The notes: generated by a model not told the origin, from the sequence alone. Counted from the first letter of the stretch, positions 1-9,465 are shown. The stretch is DNA of 64,000 bases from Paenibacillus riograndensis SBR5 (GCF_000981585.1 NZ_LN831776.1:1937001-2001000), one strand, 5' to 3'. Numbers and translations: made by a program.

Positions 1-2
1 AT

Positions 3-752
3 GGAACGAAACTGACGCTTGAGAAGTTCTCCAAACCCGTCACAATCAGACTGACTGCACAGGAGAATGCCCAACAAGATCTGACGGGCATTTATTACAT
101 CGCTGATGACGGAAGACTGGAGTATGTGGGTGGAACCTTTGCGGGCAGTAAATGGACAGCGAATGTGAGCCATTTCAGTACGTTTGCCGTCCTTACTTAT
201 GACAAGTCGTTTGAAGATGTTAATGCCTCTTATTGGGCCTATGACGTAATTAAAAGAATGGCCGCGCAGCAAATGGTCTCAGGTGTGAGTGAAACGGCAT
301 TCGCCCCGAAGCAAAAAGTGAGCAGGGCCGAATTCGCCTCCTTAATCACCCGTGCACTCGGAATATCAGCAACGAAGTCAGCCGTATTCAAGGATGTGGA
401 ATCAACGAAGTGGTACGCTGCTTCCATTGCCGCAGCATACGAAGCGGGAATTGTAACCGGAAGAAGCACGGATACCTTTGCCCCGGAGGACACCATCAGA
501 CGTGAAGAAATGGCGTCCATGATTTACAAAGCGTATCTGCTCCATACAGGACAGAACGCTGCCGTTAATCGCCAAAGTGATTTTAAGGATGCCGGTACGA
601 TCAGCGGCTGGGCTGCAAATGCGGTCGCTGCCGTACAGGAGCTAGGATTAATCAGCGGGCGCGGGAACCACTTGTTCATGCCGCAGGAACAGGTTAACCG
701 TGCAGAAAGTGCACAAGTCATCTCGCTGTTGCTGGATAAATTCAATAAATAA
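3..752 (+). CDS. C-terminal part of an SLH-domain surface protein (5' truncated by window edge)
   Basis: The reading frame is open from base 3, so the gene starts outside the window; the GTG at 126 is internal. About 55 residues of beta-rich sequence, ending near VSHFSTFAVL, precede three S-layer-homology repeats with the usual FxDV-W and RAE(F/M)A cores. The repeats start near 208, 388 and 580 and the protein ends shortly after the third. SLH triplets anchor exported proteins to pyruvylated secondary cell wall polymer, so this is the anchor of an extracellular protein. The catalytic or binding part is not visible. It lies 28 bp upstream of a GH32 gene and may be co-transcribed with it, which would suggest a surface fructan enzyme; that is inference only. 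Confidence 0.9.
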   Translation, partial: GTKLTLEKFSKPVTIRLTAQENAQQDLTGIYYIADDGRLEYVGGTFAGSKWTANVSHFSTFAVLTYDKSFEDVNASYWAYDVIKRMAAQQMVSGVSETAFAPKQKVSRAEFASLITRALGISATKSAVFKDVESTKWYAASIAAAYEAGIVTGRSTDTFAPEDTIRREEMASMIYKAYLLHTGQNAAVNRQSDFKDAGTISGWAANAVAAVQELGLISGRGNHLFMPQEQVNRAESAQVISLLLDKFNK

Positions 753-780
753 TAACTGCTAAAGGAACGGGGAATATTTA

Positions 781-2223
781 ATGAAGGAATTTTTCTATCG
801 GCCGGAAAACGCTTGGGTAGGGGACGTAATCCCCTACTATGAAGACGGGGAATTTAAACTTTTTTATCTCCATGGCTGGAGAGACAATTACCGGGAAGGC
901 CTTGATCATGGCTGGCATTTGCTTGGAACGAAGGATTTCGTGAATTACAGGGAAGATGGAGCTTGCAAAATCGAAGGCGGAACCGGCCATATTCTCAAAG
1001 TGGACGATGTCTATCATATGTTCTACTGTATTTTTCCTGAAGGGAAGCAGTTCGCCTGCCATGCCGTCAGCAAGGATTTGCGGACATGGGAGCCGATTCC
1101 TGAAGACACTTTTGGTCCGGATGGCGAAATTTATGAGCTGGCGGACTGGCGTGATCCCTTTGTATTCTGGAATGAAGAAGAGGGCCAATACTGGATGCTG
1201 ATCGCAGCGCTGGCCAAAGGACCGACGAACCGGAAAGGCTGCACGGGCTTGCTGTCATCTAAGGATCTCAAGCATTGGGAATACCGGGAGCCGCTGTATG
1301 CGCCGAACCTGCACGTGGGGGCGCATGAATGCCCGGACTTGTTCCGGATGGGGGACTGGTGGTACCTGATTTATTCCTCATATACGGGACGTTTCGGCAC
1401 CTTTTACCGGATGAGCCGTTCCTTGAACGGACCGTGGATTACGCCGCCGGAAGAAGCCTTTGATGGACGTGCATATTATGCCGCCAAGTCAGTATCCGAT
1501 GGACAGAAGCGTTATTTGTTCGGCTGGAATCCTACGAAGGAAGACGATCTGTTCGGCTGGAACCCTCCCAAAGCTCCAGGCAAAGATTATGATACCTGGG
1601 ATTGGGGCGGCAATCTGGTTGTGCATGAAATTGTACAGCGCCCGGACGGGACACTAGGCGTGAAAGCTCCGGAAACCGTAGACTCGGCTTTTGCCCGGCA
1701 GGTACCTGCTCATTTTTATGGAGTTGCTGGAGAGTGGTCGATTACGGATGAGGTGATCCGGTGCGAATCCCCGTATTCTTTTGCCGGCTGCATTACACAG
1801 GAGGAACTGCCCGATCAGTGCAAGATTTCTACAACTGTACGTTTCTCGGGATCGACCCAGGGCTTAGGGTTCATGCTTCGGGCGGGTGAAGGCCTTGATT
1901 TTGCCTACTATATCACGCTGGAGCCTGAGCGAAGCCGGATTGCCTTCCGGGGGCCGATTATGCAATCTGAAGAGGGAGGCAAAACCTTCCCTTATGATAT
2001 GGAGCTGGAACGTCCGCTCAAGCTGCTGCCGGATCAGGAATACGAGCTGAAGGTGTTCATTGACGGCACGATCTGCGAAATTTATGTCGGCGGAGATGTG
2101 GCGATGAGTGCCAGAATGTACGATATTCAGCAAGGAAAGCTTGCCTTGTTCGTAAGCCAGGGTGCAGCAGAATTCCATGGGGTGAAGATTGAAGCTTTAG
2201 GAGCCGGTCAGGCTCCACGATAA
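781..2223 (+). CDS. GH32 family glycoside hydrolase (beta-fructosidase/levanase-like), cytoplasmic
   Basis: 480 residues. The N-terminal five-bladed propeller carries the GH32 landmarks: Asp15 in WVGD as probable nucleophile, the RDP box with Asp125, and Glu183 in HECPDLF as probable acid/base. The C-terminal third (about 310-475) is the GH32 beta-sandwich with the typical FIDGTICEIYV strand. The first block is WVGDVIPYY rather than the classic WMNDPNG, which places it among the more divergent GH32 members, so substrate (sucrose, levan or inulin oligosaccharides) is not certain. There is no signal peptide, which indicates action on imported oligosaccharides. The SD AAAGGAACGGGG precedes ATG 781. 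Confidence 0.87.
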   Translation: MKEFFYRPENAWVGDVIPYYEDGEFKLFYLHGWRDNYREGLDHGWHLLGTKDFVNYREDGACKIEGGTGHILKVDDVYHMFYCIFPEGKQFACHAVSKDLRTWEPIPEDTFGPDGEIYELADWRDPFVFWNEEEGQYWMLIAALAKGPTNRKGCTGLLSSKDLKHWEYREPLYAPNLHVGAHECPDLFRMGDWWYLIYSSYTGRFGTFYRMSRSLNGPWITPPEEAFDGRAYYAAKSVSDGQKRYLFGWNPTKEDDLFGWNPPKAPGKDYDTWDWGGNLVVHEIVQRPDGTLGVKAPETVDSAFARQVPAHFYGVAGEWSITDEVIRCESPYSFAGCITQEELPDQCKISTTVRFSGSTQGLGFMLRAGEGLDFAYYITLEPERSRIAFRGPIMQSEEGGKTFPYDMELERPLKLLPDQEYELKVFIDGTICEIYVGGDVAMSARMYDIQQGKLALFVSQGAAEFHGVKIEALGAGQAPR

Positions 2224-2274
2224 GAGCAGGAAATGAGTGCATCCGGTTAGCCGCATATATGTCAGGTTCATTTC

Positions 2275-2310
2275 AAGAACAGCCATTTGAATAAGATGGT
2301 TGTTCTTTTC
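2275..2310 (+). terminator. Intrinsic terminator after the GH32 gene
   Basis: AAGAACAGCCAT (2275-2286) pairs with ATGGTTGTTCTT (2296-2307), one G-T wobble, nine-base loop, followed by TTTTC. It probably ends the SLH/GH32 transcript. Confidence 0.7.
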
Positions 2311-2332
2311 TTATTGATGGGGGAGGATTTTA

Positions 2333-2422
2333 ATGAAAGGAAAAATTCTTGGAATAAATGATAATCCTGTTATCAACACTTTAGAGTATGGGCCAGTTCA
2401 TTATTACGGCTTGTCCGCTTGA
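2333..2422 (+). CDS. Possible 29-residue small ORF or lgt-like remnant
   Basis: A very strong SD (GGGGGAGGA, 7-nt spacing) precedes ATG 2333; the ORF reads 29 codons to TGA 2420. The last part, NPVINTLEYGPVHYYGL, resembles the N-terminus of prolipoprotein diacylglyceryl transferase (NPxxxxxGPxxxHWYGL), so it may be the decayed start of an lgt-like gene. It could also be a real small peptide. It stops just before the promoter region of the YczE-like gene (TATAAT near 2432). No homology search was possible. Confidence 0.3.
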   Translation: MKGKILGINDNPVINTLEYGPVHYYGLSA

Positions 2423-2489
2423 AATTGTGATATAATGACGACGTTGCTTGTGAAAAGCAGAACTATAATATGAAAATAGGATGGACCAT

Positions 2490-3152
2490 ATGAAGGAGTA
2501 CATTAATAAGGTAGATACCAAACGCTTGATCATTATGATTGTCGGCAATGTATTCCTGGGCATGGGAATCAGTATTTTTAAGCTGTCCGGCATGGGGAAT
2601 GATCCCTTCAGCGGCATGGTGATGGCACTTGCAGAGTGCATCGGTATGACATATGCCAATTTTCTGATCTTGCTGAACCTGGTATTGTTTGTAATCGAAT
2701 TCATAACGGGACGAAGGTTCATTGGAGCCGGAACTTTTGTAAATGCAATTTTGCTTGGCTACATAGCTACTTTCTTTTATAATACCTGGCTAAATCTGTT
2801 GGGCGAACCTCAGCTGTTATGGCAGCGGGTGATCATCGTGGCGATTGGCGTGGTGGTATGCAGTTTTGGGGTATCCATGTATCAGACATCGGATGTGGGA
2901 GTAGCTCCCTACGACAGCCTGTCCCTGATTATGAGGGATAACTTCCCTAGAATCTCTTATTTTTGGCACCGGATGTTTACGGATGCGCTTTGTGCTTTGA
3001 TTTGCTTCCTGGCAGGAGGCATCATCGGTTTGGGAACACTGGTGTCCGTATTCGGCCTGGGACCCATCATTCATTTTTTTGATGTGAATTTTACGAAGAA
3101 GCTTCTGGCAAAGGGGCCAAAAGCGAATAACGATTCGATTTCAATGACTTAA
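2490..3152 (+). CDS. YczE/YitT-like integral membrane protein
   Basis: About 220 residues with five or six hydrophobic segments and the recurring motifs GNVFLGMGISIF, GMGNDPFSGM and SDVGVAPYDS, which are characteristic of the YczE/YyaS membrane family. Function in the family is poorly defined; in Bacillus subtilis YczE influences lipopeptide production. ATG 2481 is also in frame, but its SD would touch the start codon, whereas AGGATGG sits five bases before ATG 2490, so 2490 is preferred. A TATAAT box lies near 2432 and a terminator hairpin follows the stop, so the gene looks monocistronic. Confidence 0.8.
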   Translation: MKEYINKVDTKRLIIMIVGNVFLGMGISIFKLSGMGNDPFSGMVMALAECIGMTYANFLILLNLVLFVIEFITGRRFIGAGTFVNAILLGYIATFFYNTWLNLLGEPQLLWQRVIIVAIGVVVCSFGVSMYQTSDVGVAPYDSLSLIMRDNFPRISYFWHRMFTDALCALICFLAGGIIGLGTLVSVFGLGPIIHFFDVNFTKKLLAKGPKANNDSISMT

Positions 3153-3170
3153 TAAGCATCATGAAAAACG

Positions 3171-3210
3171 GCCTGTAGGAATGAGATATTAAAATCCCAA
3201 TCCTACAGGC
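3171..3210 (+). terminator. Probable terminator after the YczE-like gene
   Basis: GCCTGTAGGA (3171-3180) pairs perfectly with TCCTACAGGC (3201-3210) over a 20-base loop. The following TATTT is a weak U-tract, so termination efficiency is uncertain. Confidence 0.5.
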
Positions 3211-3280
3211 TATTTGCGTGGAATAATACAGGTGATCGGACTTTATCTATAAATGAGACAGCTATTTCCAGTTGGGAAGG

Positions 3281-3348
3281 TCCAAGTAAAAATCCTCAGT
3301 GTCAAGTAAAGATCCTCTGTTTTCGCAGGTTCTGCCGCCTCGTATGAT
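3281..3348 (+). promoter_or_regulatory. Tandem 20-bp activator boxes plus -10 element before the permease operon
   Basis: TCCAAGTAAAAATCCTCAGT (3281-3300) is followed directly by GTCAAGTAAAGATCCTCTGT (3301-3320), 16 of 20 identical. A TATGAT -10 box lies at 3343-3348, 22 bp after the second box, so the second box would overlap or abut the -35. The same core (RGTAAARATCCTCWGT) and the same spacing occur before the solute-binding protein gene at 11230. Direct repeats two helical turns apart are typical of AraC-type activators, so the response regulator at 9465 is the best candidate ligand (inference). Confidence 0.7.
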
Positions 3349-3414
3349 GTAAATACCTGATCGGATTCGAGTACAGAATGCCTGTGACAGGGAAACTTGA
3401 AGGAGGATACAGAG

Positions 3415-4356
3415 ATGGAGCATGGCAGAGAAGCAAATTGGAAAGCGGGGCGTTCGCCATCACAGATAGGGTTGAGGTTAGCTTCTTCCTCTAAATTTGT
3501 AGGTTATTTATTCGTAGCGCCTATTCTTATTTTTATGGGGATTTGGTTTTACTATCCTTTATTACGGTCTTTTGTATACAGCTTTCAGGATATCAGCTTT
3601 TTAAATCCGGATGCAGCAACATTTATCGGCTTGCAAAATTATACGGAGATGCTGAAGGACGGCGACTTTTGGGGGGCATTAAAAAATTCTGCGATTATAA
3701 CGGTGATTGCGGTGCCGCTGCAGTCCGTTATTGCCTTGCTTATCGCGGTGGGCCTGAACAAAATTACCCGCTTGAAGACGACGTTCCGCACGTTGTTCTA
3801 CCTGCCTTACATCACATCCACGGTGGCAGTTACGACCGTATTTATGTATTTATTTATGCAGCAGGATGGGATTGCCACGAAATTTTTTACGCTGTTCGGA
3901 ATGGAGGACGTATCCTGGTACGCCAGTACGAAATATGCGCTGCCCTTCTTAATATTGATTACCGTTTGGACCTATATAGGTTTCTATGTGGTGGTGTATC
4001 TGGGCGGGCTGCAGAACATTCCTTATGATATCTATGAATCGGGAATGGTCGATGGAGCCAATGCCTGGCAGCGTCTCCGGTATATCACGATTCCGATGCT
4101 GAAGCCGACCACCTTTCTTGTCTTGACCTCCGGGTTGATATATGCGCTGCAGCTGTTTGACCAGCCCTATGCCCTCGCCCGGAACGGTTCACTGGGCAGT
4201 CCCGCCGGAGCAACGAGCACCATTGTTATTTATTTTTACAGCCAGGCGTTCAGTTTCAACCGGGCCGGATATGGCAGCGCGGCGGCATTTATCATCTTCG
4301 CACTGATTATCCTCTTAACCATTATTCAAAAACGCTTTGTAAAGGAGGATATTTAA
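3415..4356 (+). CDS. CUT1 sugar ABC transporter permease (MalF/UgpA type)
   Basis: About 313 residues with six membrane segments. The cytoplasmic EAA-type loop is ESGMVDGANAWQRLRYITIP near residue 220, which couples to the ATPase. The frame continues upstream to a TTG at 3397, but ATG 3415 has GGAGGA seven bases ahead and is the likely start. It pairs with the permease at 4360 and the lipoprotein receptor at 11230; as usual for CUT1 systems no dedicated ATPase is encoded, so a shared MsmX-like ATPase is expected. The GH65 phosphorylase just downstream suggests alpha-glucosides as cargo (inference). Confidence 0.9.
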   Translation: MEHGREANWKAGRSPSQIGLRLASSSKFVGYLFVAPILIFMGIWFYYPLLRSFVYSFQDISFLNPDAATFIGLQNYTEMLKDGDFWGALKNSAIITVIAVPLQSVIALLIAVGLNKITRLKTTFRTLFYLPYITSTVAVTTVFMYLFMQQDGIATKFFTLFGMEDVSWYASTKYALPFLILITVWTYIGFYVVVYLGGLQNIPYDIYESGMVDGANAWQRLRYITIPMLKPTTFLVLTSGLIYALQLFDQPYALARNGSLGSPAGATSTIVIYFYSQAFSFNRAGYGSAAAFIIFALIILLTIIQKRFVKEDI

Positions 4357-4359
4357 GAG

Positions 4360-5172
4360 ATGAATAATTTGGGAAAGACAAGTATCCGCTATGCCCTGTT
4401 GTCGCTATGCTCCATTTTTTTCATCCTCCCTTTTGGTTATGCCATATACACCTCATTGCTGGGCAAAAGTGACATCGGCCATTGGGTGGGGGTGGCCCGG
4501 TTGACCTTGGAGAACTATAAAGATGTATTTGTGAACTCCGATATGACGGTCTGGTATGTTAACTCCATTGTGGTTACACTCGGCATCCTGCTTGGGAATC
4601 TCGCCATTAACACGATGGCAGCCTATTCTCTATCCAGATTGAACTATCCCGGGCGCGGGCTGATCTTTTTTATCATAATCGGCATGATGATGATTCCCTA
4701 TCAGGTTACGATTATTCCGATCTACTCCATGATTGTGAAGTTAGGTTGGCTGAACAGCTATCAGGGTTTGATTATTCCATTTATGTTCCAAGGGTTCCTT
4801 GTTTTTCTGATGCGGCAATTTATGATGAGTATTCCAAAAGAATTGGAAGAGGCGGCAGAGGTAGACGGTCTAACCAAGATCGGCATCTTCTTCCGGATTA
4901 TCCTCCCGTTGTCCAAAGGAGCAATCGGTACGCAAATTATCTTCAGCTTTACGGGAACCTGGAATTCGTTCGTCTGGCCGGTCACGCTGGTCAATGACAG
5001 CCGATGGTATGTATTGACGGTGGGACTGAATACACTGAAGAACCGTTATTTTGAATGGCCCAATCTTACAATGACCGGGGTTGTGCTGCTCACGCTGCCC
5101 ATCATCGTTGTGTTTCTGATCTTCCAGCGTCATCTTGTGCAAGGGATTGCAACAACAGGTCTGAAGGGCTGA
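4360..5172 (+). CDS. CUT1 sugar ABC transporter permease (MalG/UgpE type)
   Basis: 270 residues, six membrane segments, with the EAA loop EEAAEVDGLTKIGIFFRIILP around residues 165-185 and the C-terminal VQGIATTGLKG typical of MalG-type partners. It starts 3 bp after the upstream permease stop, with GGAGG about 12 bases before ATG, so the two are translationally close. Forms the heteromeric channel with the 3415 product. Confidence 0.9.
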   Translation: MNNLGKTSIRYALLSLCSIFFILPFGYAIYTSLLGKSDIGHWVGVARLTLENYKDVFVNSDMTVWYVNSIVVTLGILLGNLAINTMAAYSLSRLNYPGRGLIFFIIIGMMMIPYQVTIIPIYSMIVKLGWLNSYQGLIIPFMFQGFLVFLMRQFMMSIPKELEEAAEVDGLTKIGIFFRIILPLSKGAIGTQIIFSFTGTWNSFVWPVTLVNDSRWYVLTVGLNTLKNRYFEWPNLTMTGVVLLTLPIIVVFLIFQRHLVQGIATTGLKG

Positions 5173-5214
5173 TGATAATACAGACTGCCAAAGAAAGAGA
5201 AGGAGGTTATTCTT

Positions 5215-7569
5215 GTGCTGAGATATGATATGGGCGAAGGAGAACTGCGAAACTGGGTTATTGGCGAAGATTCATTTAATGTCCGGTATTTGGCTAAATA
5301 TGAGGCGATTATGAGTTTGGGCAACGGATATATGGGGGTTAGAGCCTGTACGGAGGAGTCCTACCCGCAAGAAACCCGCAATTGTTTTGTTGCCGGAACA
5401 TTCAATAGATCCGGTGCTTCAGAGGTAACAGAGCTGCCTAATATCGCGGATGTTACGGAACTGGGCATTTGGCTTGACGGCGAAGGGTTTCACCTGGAAA
5501 AAGGAAATATTGAAGAGTATTCGCGTACCTTGAATCTTCAAACAGCTGAACTGAACCGCCGTGTCATTTGGCGTAATGACAGAGGAAATCGCTTTGAAAT
5601 GGTCTTCCGCAGATTCGTGTCATTACATAATAAACATTTGCTGGGTATGCGGGCCGAGTTGACACCGTGTACGGCAGCTGCAGAAATCTCTATACGCTCC
5701 GGAATTAACGGACAGGTTACAAATTCCGGAGCACAGCATTTTGCAGAAGGAGATAAGCGCATTTATGATAAAAAAATGATTCAGTATGCGGCTGCAACAA
5801 CAGAGTCCAATATTCATGTGGTAACTCATTGCCATCACCGTTGTCTGGTGGATGACGCGGAGGTTGCGGCAGAGCCGCGTTTATCCATAGAGCGGAGAAA
5901 GGTATCGCTAGAGTATACGTTTCAGGTTGAAGCAGGCCAGACCCTGGTGTTTGAGAAAATAGCCAACATTCATACCTCGCTGGATCTTGAGCACAGGCAG
6001 CAGGAAGCCGCGAAGCTGTGTGAGGTGTCATTGGATGAATTGCGTCTTGAGGCCACGAAGGGTTACGGGGAGCTTCTGCAGGACAGCGCAAAAGCGTGGC
6101 GGGAGAAATGGGCAGCGCTGGATATTAAGATCAAGGGCATGCAGGAGTTCGATCAACTGGCGATCCGCTTTGCGCAATATCATCTTGTAATTATGGCCCC
6201 GGCGCATGACAACCGCTTTGGCATTGCTGCAAAAGGCTTGACGGGCGAAGGTTACAAAGGCCATTCCTTCTGGGACACAGAGATTTTTATTCAGCCCTAC
6301 TTCTTGTTCACCGACCCTGGCATGGCCCGCAATCTGGTTGAATACCGGTATCATACCTTGGACGGAGCACGGCGGAAAGCGAAGGAGAACGGCTACAGAG
6401 GAGCAATGTACCCCTGGGAATCTGCCCTGACCGGAGACGAAGTGACACCGGAATGGGGACCCGTTGATGTGGTAACAGGAACACCTACCAGGATATGGAC
6501 GGGGTTGATTGAACAGCATATTACAAGCGATGTGGCCTATGGGGTGTGGCAGTACTATTTGGCTACGGGAGATCAGCTCTTTATGGATACGAAAGGGTAC
6601 GAGATCATCATGGAGACAGCCACCTTCTGGGCAAGCCGCCTGACCTGGAATGATGCGCGTAAATGCTTTGAAATCAAGGATGTAATCGGACCGGATGAAT
6701 ACAAGGAGCATGTTGACAATAATGCTTATACAAACTATATGGCCCATTGGAACTTACAGACAGCTATTGCTTGTTATGAGAAACTGCAGCACGCTCCGTC
6801 TGGCATGTGGATACAGCTGAGAAACCGGCTGCAGCTGGATAAGGCTTATGAAGAATGGCAACAGAAGGCAGAGAACATCTATCTGCCCCGGCCCCGGGAG
6901 ACGGATTTGGTTATTCCGCAGGATGATACCTATCTGGGCAAAAAGCTCATTGATTTAACGAAGTACCGCAATCAGCAAGAGGTGGCTCTGATCCTGGAAG
7001 ATTATAATATGGATCAGGTGAATGACATTCAAGTATCCAAGCAGGCGGATGTAATGGTGCTCTTGTACCTCCTTGAACATTACTTCAGCTATGAGGTAAA
7101 GCAGGCGAACTGGAGGTATTATGAGCCGAAGACGCTCCATGATTCTTCACTCAGTATGGCAACTCACAGCATTCTGGCCTCGGATCTGGGAGAACCGGAG
7201 CTCGCATACCGGCTCTTCGGGCTGGCGGCAGGCATTGATCTGGGCCGGAACATGAAGTCATCCGATCAAGGCATACACACAGCATCCATCGGCGGAATAT
7301 GGAAGTGTGTCGTGTTCGGCTTTGGCGGAGTGCGTGCGCCGGGTGGCCAGCTTCGTATCCAGCCGCGGCTTCCGGAGGCCTGGGATTCTCTTTCTTTTCC
7401 TTTATATTGGCAGGGTGATCTTTTGAAGATTGATATTACGCATGATGCTGTTCAGGTTGCGAAGCTGACCGATCTGAATGCTTCTCTCCGCCTGTCAATT
7501 GACGGACAGAACTATTCACTGGAATCTAAAGAATCTATTACCGTGTCACTCAACACGGGGAAGAGATGA
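5215..7569 (+). CDS. GH65 disaccharide phosphorylase (kojibiose/nigerose-type clade)
   Basis: 784 residues, usual GH65 length: N-terminal beta-sandwich, helical linker, (alpha/alpha)6 barrel and C-terminal beta-sheet. The general acid is Glu495 in GPDEYKEHVDNN, and the phosphate-binding region has LHDSSLS near residue 640. These enzymes reversibly phosphorolyse alpha-glucosides to beta-glucose 1-phosphate and a sugar. The HVDNNAYTN context differs from maltose phosphorylases (LVNNNYYTN in the 39151 gene), pointing to kojibiose, nigerose, trehalose or alpha-glucosyl-sugar substrates. The start is GTG with AGGAGG eight bases ahead. It closely resembles the product at 43548. Cytoplasmic; co-transcribed with the permeases. 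Confidence 0.88.
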   Translation: MLRYDMGEGELRNWVIGEDSFNVRYLAKYEAIMSLGNGYMGVRACTEESYPQETRNCFVAGTFNRSGASEVTELPNIADVTELGIWLDGEGFHLEKGNIEEYSRTLNLQTAELNRRVIWRNDRGNRFEMVFRRFVSLHNKHLLGMRAELTPCTAAAEISIRSGINGQVTNSGAQHFAEGDKRIYDKKMIQYAAATTESNIHVVTHCHHRCLVDDAEVAAEPRLSIERRKVSLEYTFQVEAGQTLVFEKIANIHTSLDLEHRQQEAAKLCEVSLDELRLEATKGYGELLQDSAKAWREKWAALDIKIKGMQEFDQLAIRFAQYHLVIMAPAHDNRFGIAAKGLTGEGYKGHSFWDTEIFIQPYFLFTDPGMARNLVEYRYHTLDGARRKAKENGYRGAMYPWESALTGDEVTPEWGPVDVVTGTPTRIWTGLIEQHITSDVAYGVWQYYLATGDQLFMDTKGYEIIMETATFWASRLTWNDARKCFEIKDVIGPDEYKEHVDNNAYTNYMAHWNLQTAIACYEKLQHAPSGMWIQLRNRLQLDKAYEEWQQKAENIYLPRPRETDLVIPQDDTYLGKKLIDLTKYRNQQEVALILEDYNMDQVNDIQVSKQADVMVLLYLLEHYFSYEVKQANWRYYEPKTLHDSSLSMATHSILASDLGEPELAYRLFGLAAGIDLGRNMKSSDQGIHTASIGGIWKCVVFGFGGVRAPGGQLRIQPRLPEAWDSLSFPLYWQGDLLKIDITHDAVQVAKLTDLNASLRLSIDGQNYSLESKESITVSLNTGKR

Positions 7570-7641
7570 AGCACTCGAATATTGTCGGGTTTTATCATAA
7601 AGTGTTAAATAATATCTAAATAGCGCGATAATATATGCTAT

Positions 7642-7676
7642 GATTGATTCCGAAAATGCGGATTCAATCTTTTTTT
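7642..7676 (+). terminator. Terminator hairpin between GH65 and the sensor kinase
   Basis: GATTGATTCCG (7642-7652) pairs with CGGATTCAATC (7659-7669), 10 of 11 positions, six-base loop, followed by seven T. It ends 16 bp before the kinase start, so it separates the transporter/GH65 operon from the kinase or lets through only part of the transcription. A TATGAT at 7638-7643 could alternatively start a short attenuated leader. Confidence 0.75.
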
Positions 7677-7692
7677 GAACGGTGGGGAGTGA

Positions 7693-9465
7693 ATGAGATT
7701 AATCAGGTTTAAGGACCGCAGCATGAATCAGAAGCTGTTTCTTACCTATGTGTTTTTGATCATTATTCCGCTTATATTAATCGGTTCCATCTCTTACTAC
7801 TATTCGATTTCTTTTCTGGAAGGAAGGATTGTACATTCATTTAAGGAACTGAACAGGCAGATGACGACAAGTACAGATGCATTTTTGAAGAACATGCTTC
7901 GTGTCTCGGAGACCCCCTTCTACGATCAGGAGCTTCTGAATATTTTGTCGAAGGATTATGGGACCTTTGAGTACCCGATCTATGAGAAATCTTCTGATTA
8001 CAAATATATTAATGATGAATTTTTCCGAAAAATATTTCTGTTCAACAACGACATTGATTCCCTCGTCATTTATGCGGACAACAATGAAGTGGCGTACCGT
8101 AAAGGCTACCAGGTTATTTATAACTACGATTATCAGCCGTTTGACGAACCCTGGTTCCGGCAAATTGAGGCGAAACGGGGACAACCGGTCGTGGTGGGTC
8201 TTCATCCGGAGAAACAGGTCAGCATGGGCAGTTCCGTGATGTCTGTGGGGCAGGTCATCGTTGATCCGGCGACCAATCAGAAGCTGGGTACGTTTATCGT
8301 GAACTTCCGGGATGGCACACTCCGCAAATTATATCAGGGGCTGAACCCCGGTCCCGAAGCGGAACAGATGATTGTAGACGAGAATAATAAAATTCTGTTC
8401 AGTACGGTCAGCAGGGCTATAGGGCTGAATTTAGAAGATCAGGTAAGGCAGGATGACCCCGAATATTATATTGTTCATAACACCTCTGCAATCAGCGGCT
8501 GGAAATTCTATTCCATTATTCACAAGCAAGCGATGTTCCACGAAGTATACCAGATCCGGAATTTTATCGCGGTCATCGTGGGCATTACCATTATTACAGC
8601 CTTTTGCGTCGCGCTCCTTGTATCCAGAGGAATTACGAACCCGATCAAACAATTAAGCCGAATGATGCGGAGGGTCGAAATAGGAGATTTTAATGTCAAC
8701 ATTGATATGAACCGGCAGGATGAAATCGGGCGGCTCGGCTATGCCTTTAATGCGATGACCAAAGAAATTCAGCAGCTGATTGCAAGGATCAAGGAAGAGG
8801 AGCATCAGAAGCGGAGTGCGGAACTCAACGCATTGCAAGCCCAGATCAATCCGCATTTCCTCTATAATACCTTGTCAGTAGTGAGGTGGATGTCCCAGGC
8901 ACAAATGGCGGATAACATCACTGAAACACTGGATTCACTGATTGGGCTGCTGGCCTTCTCTGCCCGGAATACGAAAGAATTCGTATCTATTGAAGAAGAA
9001 ATGGCCTTCATCCAGAATTATGTAACTCTGTTGGAACTAAGATACTACAACACCTTTGAAGCAACCTATCACGTTGAAGCAGAGGTCCGGCACTATCAGA
9101 CGCTGAAATTTATCGTGCAGCCGTTTGTTGAAAACGCTATATTCCATGGTTTTGCCGATGAAAAACACACTTACCGGTTAAGTATTGATGTCCGCCGCCA
9201 TGAGAAGGGAGTCCGGTTTATGATCAAGGATAACGGAATTGGCATGAGTCACGAACAGATCGAACGGCTGATGGATAAGGGCAAAGGGCAGCAGGGAATG
9301 AATTCTATCGGCGTACGGAATGTTTCAGAACGGATACAGCTTCATTTTGGCCCTCAATATGGAGTGCAAATCCATACATTATCCGGGGAAGGGACTACGA
9401 TCTTCATTGATATTCCTGTATTAATCAACACAGAAGAACCTTCAGCCAAGGAGGGTATACGTTGA
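7693..9465 (+). CDS. YesM-type sensor histidine kinase
   Basis: 590 residues. TM1 is at about 17-37, then an extracellular dCACHE-like sensor region to about 290, TM2 at about 292-312, HAMP (RGITNPIKQLSRMM), the His_kinase block with phospho-acceptor His388 in QINPHFLYN, and an HATPase with FVENAIFHGF and KDNGIGMS. This family senses extracellular carbohydrate or its binding protein and phosphorylates an AraC-type response regulator, here the adjacent 9465 gene. Flanked by transporter genes on both sides, so it likely controls them. Confidence 0.92.
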   Translation: MRLIRFKDRSMNQKLFLTYVFLIIIPLILIGSISYYYSISFLEGRIVHSFKELNRQMTTSTDAFLKNMLRVSETPFYDQELLNILSKDYGTFEYPIYEKSSDYKYINDEFFRKIFLFNNDIDSLVIYADNNEVAYRKGYQVIYNYDYQPFDEPWFRQIEAKRGQPVVVGLHPEKQVSMGSSVMSVGQVIVDPATNQKLGTFIVNFRDGTLRKLYQGLNPGPEAEQMIVDENNKILFSTVSRAIGLNLEDQVRQDDPEYYIVHNTSAISGWKFYSIIHKQAMFHEVYQIRNFIAVIVGITIITAFCVALLVSRGITNPIKQLSRMMRRVEIGDFNVNIDMNRQDEIGRLGYAFNAMTKEIQQLIARIKEEEHQKRSAELNALQAQINPHFLYNTLSVVRWMSQAQMADNITETLDSLIGLLAFSARNTKEFVSIEEEMAFIQNYVTLLELRYYNTFEATYHVEAEVRHYQTLKFIVQPFVENAIFHGFADEKHTYRLSIDVRRHEKGVRFMIKDNGIGMSHEQIERLMDKGKGQQGMNSIGVRNVSERIQLHFGPQYGVQIHTLSGEGTTIFIDIPVLINTEEPSAKEGIR

